Assembly: GCA_001312405.1 (NCBI GenBank)
Contig: BBDR01000010.1
Location: forward strand, 104,414 to 168,413
Direction of reading: 5' to 3'
DNA length: 64,000 nt
DNA from: Clostridium sp. NkU-1
GTDB lineage: Bacteria; Bacillota_A; Clostridia; Lachnospirales; Lachnospiraceae
Shown: positions 60,832 to 64,000 of the stretch, piece after piece
Layout of the letters: every line of letters begins with the position of its first letter
Position numbering within the stretch: position 1 is the first letter of the stretch
Notes under the pieces: model-generated
The model's database searches: none
What the model was told of the DNA's origin: nothing
What the model saw: the letters and a program-made list of their open reading frames with translations, nothing else
Position numbers and translations under genes: made by a program

Positions 60832-60990
60832 AAAATTCCCCTTTTTTAACCCTCTTTTTTAAAGACTACTCCATGCCCATTCCTCAGTCAATCCTATTTT
60901 TTTTGTAATTTGTAGAGATTAAAGAATTATTGCATAAAAAAAATGTCTGACTTTTCTCTGATATACTAGTGTTTAAAATTCAAATTCCCA

Positions 60991-61019
60991 TTGACTCATT
61001 GGATAATTCCCACTATAAT
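60991..61019 (+). promoter_or_regulatory. Promoter of HD-GYP gene
   Basis: TTGACT (60991-60996), a 17-nt spacer and a perfect TATAAT (61014-61019), about 90 nt before the start codon. Confidence 0.75.
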
Positions 61020-61108
61020 TTAATGTGTCATTGTGCATATATTTCCAACTTTAACATAAAAAGGAATTTAAGGAACAGAAAGAAGAGACTGCGTTTTAGT
61101 CTGTTGAG

Positions 61109-62186
61109 GTGAAAGAATTGATTTATCTTCCTATTGAGAAATTGACTGAAGGTATGGAATTAGCCCGAAATATCCCGGGAATAAACCCAATGCTTCCTTT
61201 TGCGGTAACCGGCTGCAAACTGAGTGAACGTATAATCAGCCGCATGAAAACCATCGGAGTACAAGGGGCTTATATCTGCACAGCACTTACGGAAGGCATT
61301 GAACCAGAAGATTTCGTGGAGCCGGAGCTAAAGGCCAAAATGCTGACAAGCATCCGCGATGTCTTTGACCTGAGTTTACAAAAATTTACCTTTCAGTCCA
61401 GCAGACAGGCTTACGAGGAGATCGCCAAAGTGGCAGAATCCGTTGTTATGAATGTTCTGAATAAGGACAAGTATCTTTTTCAGATGATCGATATCAGGGA
61501 TTACGACGGGTATACTTATTCACATAGTCTTTATGTAGGCATTTTAAGCGTTTTATTAGGAAAATACATCGGACTTTCCATTTCCAATTTAAATGATCTG
61601 GCCCTTTGCGGCCTTCTTCATGACATTGGAAAAACGGATATTCCAATTGATATTACCAACAAACCTGGTCCCTTAACCAGCGAAGAATTTGAAATCATGA
61701 AGCAGCACCCCAGCCTTTCCTACAAAAAAACTGGGTGAGAACATCATAATTTCCCAAACAGTATTACAGGGGGTCCAGACCCATCACGAAAAATATGACG
61801 GAAGCGGATATCCCTTCGGCCTTGCAGGCAAGGATATTCCCCTTTATGCCCGTATCCTGGCCATTGCGGATGTATATGACGCTCTCAATTCCACCAGGCC
61901 ATACCGGAAAGCATGGTCTCCCAGAAGGATTTTTGATTATCTTACCAGCTGCTCCAACACTCATTTTGACCCGGAACTGCTGACAGCTTTCCTTCATTGT
62001 GTTTCCGCATATCCCATCGGTACCATTGTCCACCTTAGTGACGGGAGTTCTGCAGTTGTTAAGGATAACACGCCCGGATTTGCTCTGCGCCCCATTATCC
62101 GTTTCATCAGTCCTGCTATGAAAGCAGGGAGGGATGTGGACTTGTCCTGCGAAGCTCTTAATCTCACTATCATCGACGATGATTGA
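61109..62186 (+). CDS. HD-GYP domain protein, probable cyclic-di-GMP phosphodiesterase (frameshifted)
   Basis: About 358 residues from GTG 61109 (MKELIYLPIEKLTEGMELAR). The HD-GYP domain has YSHSLYVGILSVLLGKYIG, the metal pair in LCGLLHDIGKTDIP, HHEKYDGSGYPFGL and ILAIADVYDALNSTRPYRKA. The A7 run 61724-61730 breaks the frame; six bases give YKKLGENIISQTVLQGVQTH. The C-terminal tail (GTIVHLSDGSSAVVKDNTPG) is usual for DUF3391-type members. There is no membrane part. It probably hydrolyses c-di-GMP; other cyclic dinucleotides are possible. Confidence 0.9.
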
Positions 62187-62215
62187 TGAAGATCCTCTTC
62201 CTCCATCAGCATGGG

Positions 62216-62245
62216 ACGGGCTTTTACTTTATGGAAAAAGCCCGT
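62216..62245 (+). terminator. Terminator of HD-GYP gene
   Basis: ACGGGCTTTT (62216-62225) pairs perfectly with AAAAGCCCGT (62236-62245), followed by TTCTTTT on the plus strand. It lies between converging genes. Confidence 0.9.
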
Positions 62246-62255
62246 TTTCTTTTAA

Positions 62256-63326
62256 TCAGCTCCAAACCTGTGCTTTAGATTCTACCACCTGACCGCTTTT
62301 AAGAGCCTGCTCCATAAGTATTCTTACATAGGCATCCTGCAGCCCCTCTGAAAGGGGATAAACCTCCACACCTTCCTCTATAAACCGTCTCATTCCAAGC
62401 ATAAGGGTTCCTATGGCCGTCTCATCCTGAGGAAGCCCTTCTGTCTTTCCCAGTTCATAAAAAGGATTCCGGTAAAGCAGTTCCTGTCCCATATAGATTT
62501 CATTCATTCCACTTCCTGTATCAAAGGGTTCTTTCATGATCTGATACTCTCTGGACCGATTGTCTTCCCCTACATAACGAAGCGTCCAGTCATCCAGTTC
62601 CCCTTTCGCTCCCTGAACATTTAAATGGCGGCTCCTGATCCTGGAATGGTATTGTATGCCGTTAAAATCATAAAAGGCCGTTTTTCCGCCTTCAAATTCA
62701 AAGGTCAGCCTGACCCGTTCTCTCTCACTCACCCTGCCATCCTCAATAACCCCGTACCTGGAATCCGTTTCCACCACCGGATACAGAAATTTCTTACCGT
62801 ACAGTTTCATATTCTCAAAACCAATCCCTAAAAAACGCCGGATTAAGCTGGCTCCATGGTAATCGTGGACTGCGGAGATATTAACCATATACGGATCTCC
62901 AAGATATCCCCGTTTCACGATCTCAATAGCCGCATGAAAGGCCGGGTATTCAAAATACTGCTCCGCCACCTGAATCCTGGCCCCTTCCTGGGTGCGAAGA
63001 CGCCAAAGCTCCTGCAAATCCCCTAATTCCATTGCAGCAGGAGTCTCGCAGAACACCGGATATCCTTTCCGCGCCCATTCCCTTGTTACCTGAAAAATAG
63101 AAGCTTTGTTTACAGCCACTACAACAAAATCCGGGTTTTCCAACCAACATTCTTCCGGGCTTGTCACAGCCTTGATCCCGGTTTCCTCCTGCATTCTCTC
63201 CGCCTTTTCTTTTGTCCGGCAAAGAAATGCTGACAGATTAAAGCAATCCGGATAAGCTTTGGCTATCCTGGCATAAAACAGGGATCTCCAGCCGGAACCT
63301 ACTACAATATAATTAAGTGGTTTCAT
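62256..63326 (-). CDS. Gfo/Idh/MocA-family oxidoreductase
   Basis: A 356-residue protein from MKPLNYIVVGSGWRSLFYAR at 63326; a longer upstream frame lies inside the phosphatase gene. Rossmann motif VVGSGWRSLFYARIAKAYPD and the usual GYPVFCETPAAMELGDLQEL (in place of EKP). YFEYPAFHAAIEIVKRGYLG is the start of the substrate domain. NAD(P)-dependent sugar or inositol dehydrogenase; substrate unknown. Its ATG overlaps the end of the phosphatase gene by 14 nt, so the two are probably co-translated. Confidence 0.88.
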   Translation of the reverse strand: MKPLNYIVVGSGWRSLFYARIAKAYPDCFNLSAFLCRTKEKAERMQEETGIKAVTSPEECWLENPDFVVVAVNKASIFQVTREWARKGYPVFCETPAAMELGDLQELWRLRTQEGARIQVAEQYFEYPAFHAAIEIVKRGYLGDPYMVNISAVHDYHGASLIRRFLGIGFENMKLYGKKFLYPVVETDSRYGVIEDGRVSERERVRLTFEFEGGKTAFYDFNGIQYHSRIRSRHLNVQGAKGELDDWTLRYVGEDNRSREYQIMKEPFDTGSGMNEIYMGQELLYRNPFYELGKTEGLPQDETAIGTLMLGMRRFIEEGVEVYPLSEGLQDAYVRILMEQALKSGQVVESKAQVWS

Positions 63327-63810
63327 AAACTTTGGTTTCCTGTTCCAGCATATATGATAAAAGTGCTTTGCAGCCTTCATAAACATCTTCATAGGTACGG
63401 TCAAAATCCCCGGTATACCACGGGTCTGCAATGTCCCTGGGATCAAAAGAAAAGTCCAGAAGCCGCTTTACCTTTCCCTCCGGATCTCCTCCCAGAATCC
63501 GAAGCATATTTGCTACATTCCGCTGCTCCATGCCAATGAGATAGTCGTATTTGCCATAATCCTTCCGGGATAACTGCACCGCATATTTTCCATCTGGAAA
63601 AATTCCATGTTCCTTAAGCTTTTTTCTTGTTCCAGGATGTACCGGATTCCCGATTTCTTCTGTACTTGTAGCTGCTGACGCAACATAGAAACGATTGCCT
63701 AAATGCTCCTTTTCTATCATATCCTTCATAACAAACTCTGCCATGGGCGATCTGCATATATTTCCATGGCAGACCATTAATATACGGATGACATCCTGTT
63801 CTCTCTTCAT
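63313..63810 (-). CDS. Low-molecular-weight protein-tyrosine phosphatase
   Basis: A 165-residue protein from MKREQDVIRILMVCHGNICR at 63810 (AAGGAG 9 nt upstream). The P-loop is VCHGNICRSPMAEFV with catalytic Cys and Arg, and the acid loop is DIADPWYTGDFDRTYEDV. The fold is complete. It may act on protein phosphotyrosine or arginine phosphate. The roughly 170 nt upstream of it contain no gene. Confidence 0.92.
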   Translation of the reverse strand: MKREQDVIRILMVCHGNICRSPMAEFVMKDMIEKEHLGNRFYVASAATSTEEIGNPVHPGTRKKLKEHGIFPDGKYAVQLSRKDYGKYDYLIGMEQRNVANMLRILGGDPEGKVKRLLDFSFDPRDIADPWYTGDFDRTYEDVYEGCKALLSYMLEQETKVYETT

Positions 63811-63940
63811 TGCATACATCTCCTTAATTCTTTAAATGGTTATAAAGCCGGACCACCCTCTTAATTTACCCCGGAACGCCTTTTGATGCAATATAATTTT
63901 TGTATTTTATTTTTTTTAATTTTATTTAAAAATAAAAAAA

Positions 63941-63966
63941 GCGCAAATCCAAACCTGGATTTACGC
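63941..63966 (-). terminator. Terminator of a gene beyond the right edge
   Basis: GCGCAAATCC (63941-63950) pairs with GGATTTACGC (63957-63966). Seven T follow on the minus strand, so it ends a minus-strand gene lying to the right of the window. Confidence 0.8.
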
Positions 63967-64000
63967 ATTAAAATTCTGTGCTATGCACCATTACCTGCTG

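Noticed and set aside
294..61730. Calling all frameshifted genes pseudogenes
   Set aside because: The breaks are single bases, mostly in runs of seven A/T, and hit essential genes. Genes with real deletions or missing ends (bioA, integrase, IS200, sulfatase relic) are listed separately.
1..64000. CRISPR arrays, rRNA or tRNA genes
   Set aside because: No regularly spaced repeats, no rRNA-like sequence and no cloverleaf with CCA or TPsiC-like motif was found on either strand.

Overview
The window looks like a chromosomal segment of a spore-forming Lachnospiraceae bacterium, close to Lacrimispora or the Clostridium saccharolyticum/sphenoides group. This is inferred from the sporulation genes (spoIIID, a sipL-like DUF3794-LysM gene, a CotS-like gene, a YtvI-like permease), the low-GC codon use, the choline-binding-type surface proteins and the Firmicutes cis-RNAs (T-box, L10 leader). 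Most genes are on the minus strand.

Layout. 1-9.2 kb: secreted proteins with cell-wall-binding repeats, a small hydrophobic toxin with a predicted antisense RNA, and a decayed surface-protein copy. 9.2-11.2 kb: an AT-rich stretch without convincing genes. 11.2-12.6 kb: a NodB-type deacetylase and a cold-shock protein. 12.8-16.5 kb: rpmG-secE-nusG-rplK-rplA-rplJ-rplL with its promoter and L10 leader, but not followed by rpoBC. 16.7-21.3 kb: dTDP-rhamnose genes rfbA-rfbB-rfbD and a MerR-methyltransferase fusion; the same TGAC-N5-GTCA operator sits in a 19-bp-spacer promoter before the regulator gene and before rfbA. 21.4-26.3 kb: GNAT, comF, recD2, mreB. 26.4-35.5 kb: accessory block with a structured RNA candidate, integrase, sulfatase, bioA and IS200 relics, an intact-looking sulfatase with a divergent AraC regulator, an ABC-F ATPase and a bile-salt-hydrolase-family enzyme. 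35.5-49.7 kb: housekeeping genes (pgm, cca, proS with T-box, pseudouridine synthase, nitroreductase, hemolysin III, sipL, cysE, PrcB-like, AraC-GyrI).

49.7-57 kb is a polyamine operon read right to left: speA-like decarboxylase, speE, carboxynorspermidine synthase, nspC, aguA, aguB. Together they would convert arginine through agmatine and carbamoylputrescine to putrescine, and then to spermidine by one or two routes. It is preceded by a roughly 315-nt leader with a promoter, nested helices, two GNRA-capped hairpins and an intrinsic terminator, which looks like a riboswitch-type or other structured regulatory RNA. 57-64 kb: spoIIID, a GH3 glycosidase, an AraC regulator, an HD-GYP phosphodiesterase, a Gfo/Idh oxidoreductase and a low-molecular-weight phosphatase.

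A warning for anyone using this sequence: more than 30 genes, including normally essential ones (secE, mreB, cca), are interrupted by single-base frameshifts. At least 18 of these lie in A or T runs of seven where removing one base restores the frame. I treat them as probable sequencing errors and give full-length spans as CDS. The label pseudogene is kept for copies with deletions or missing ends.
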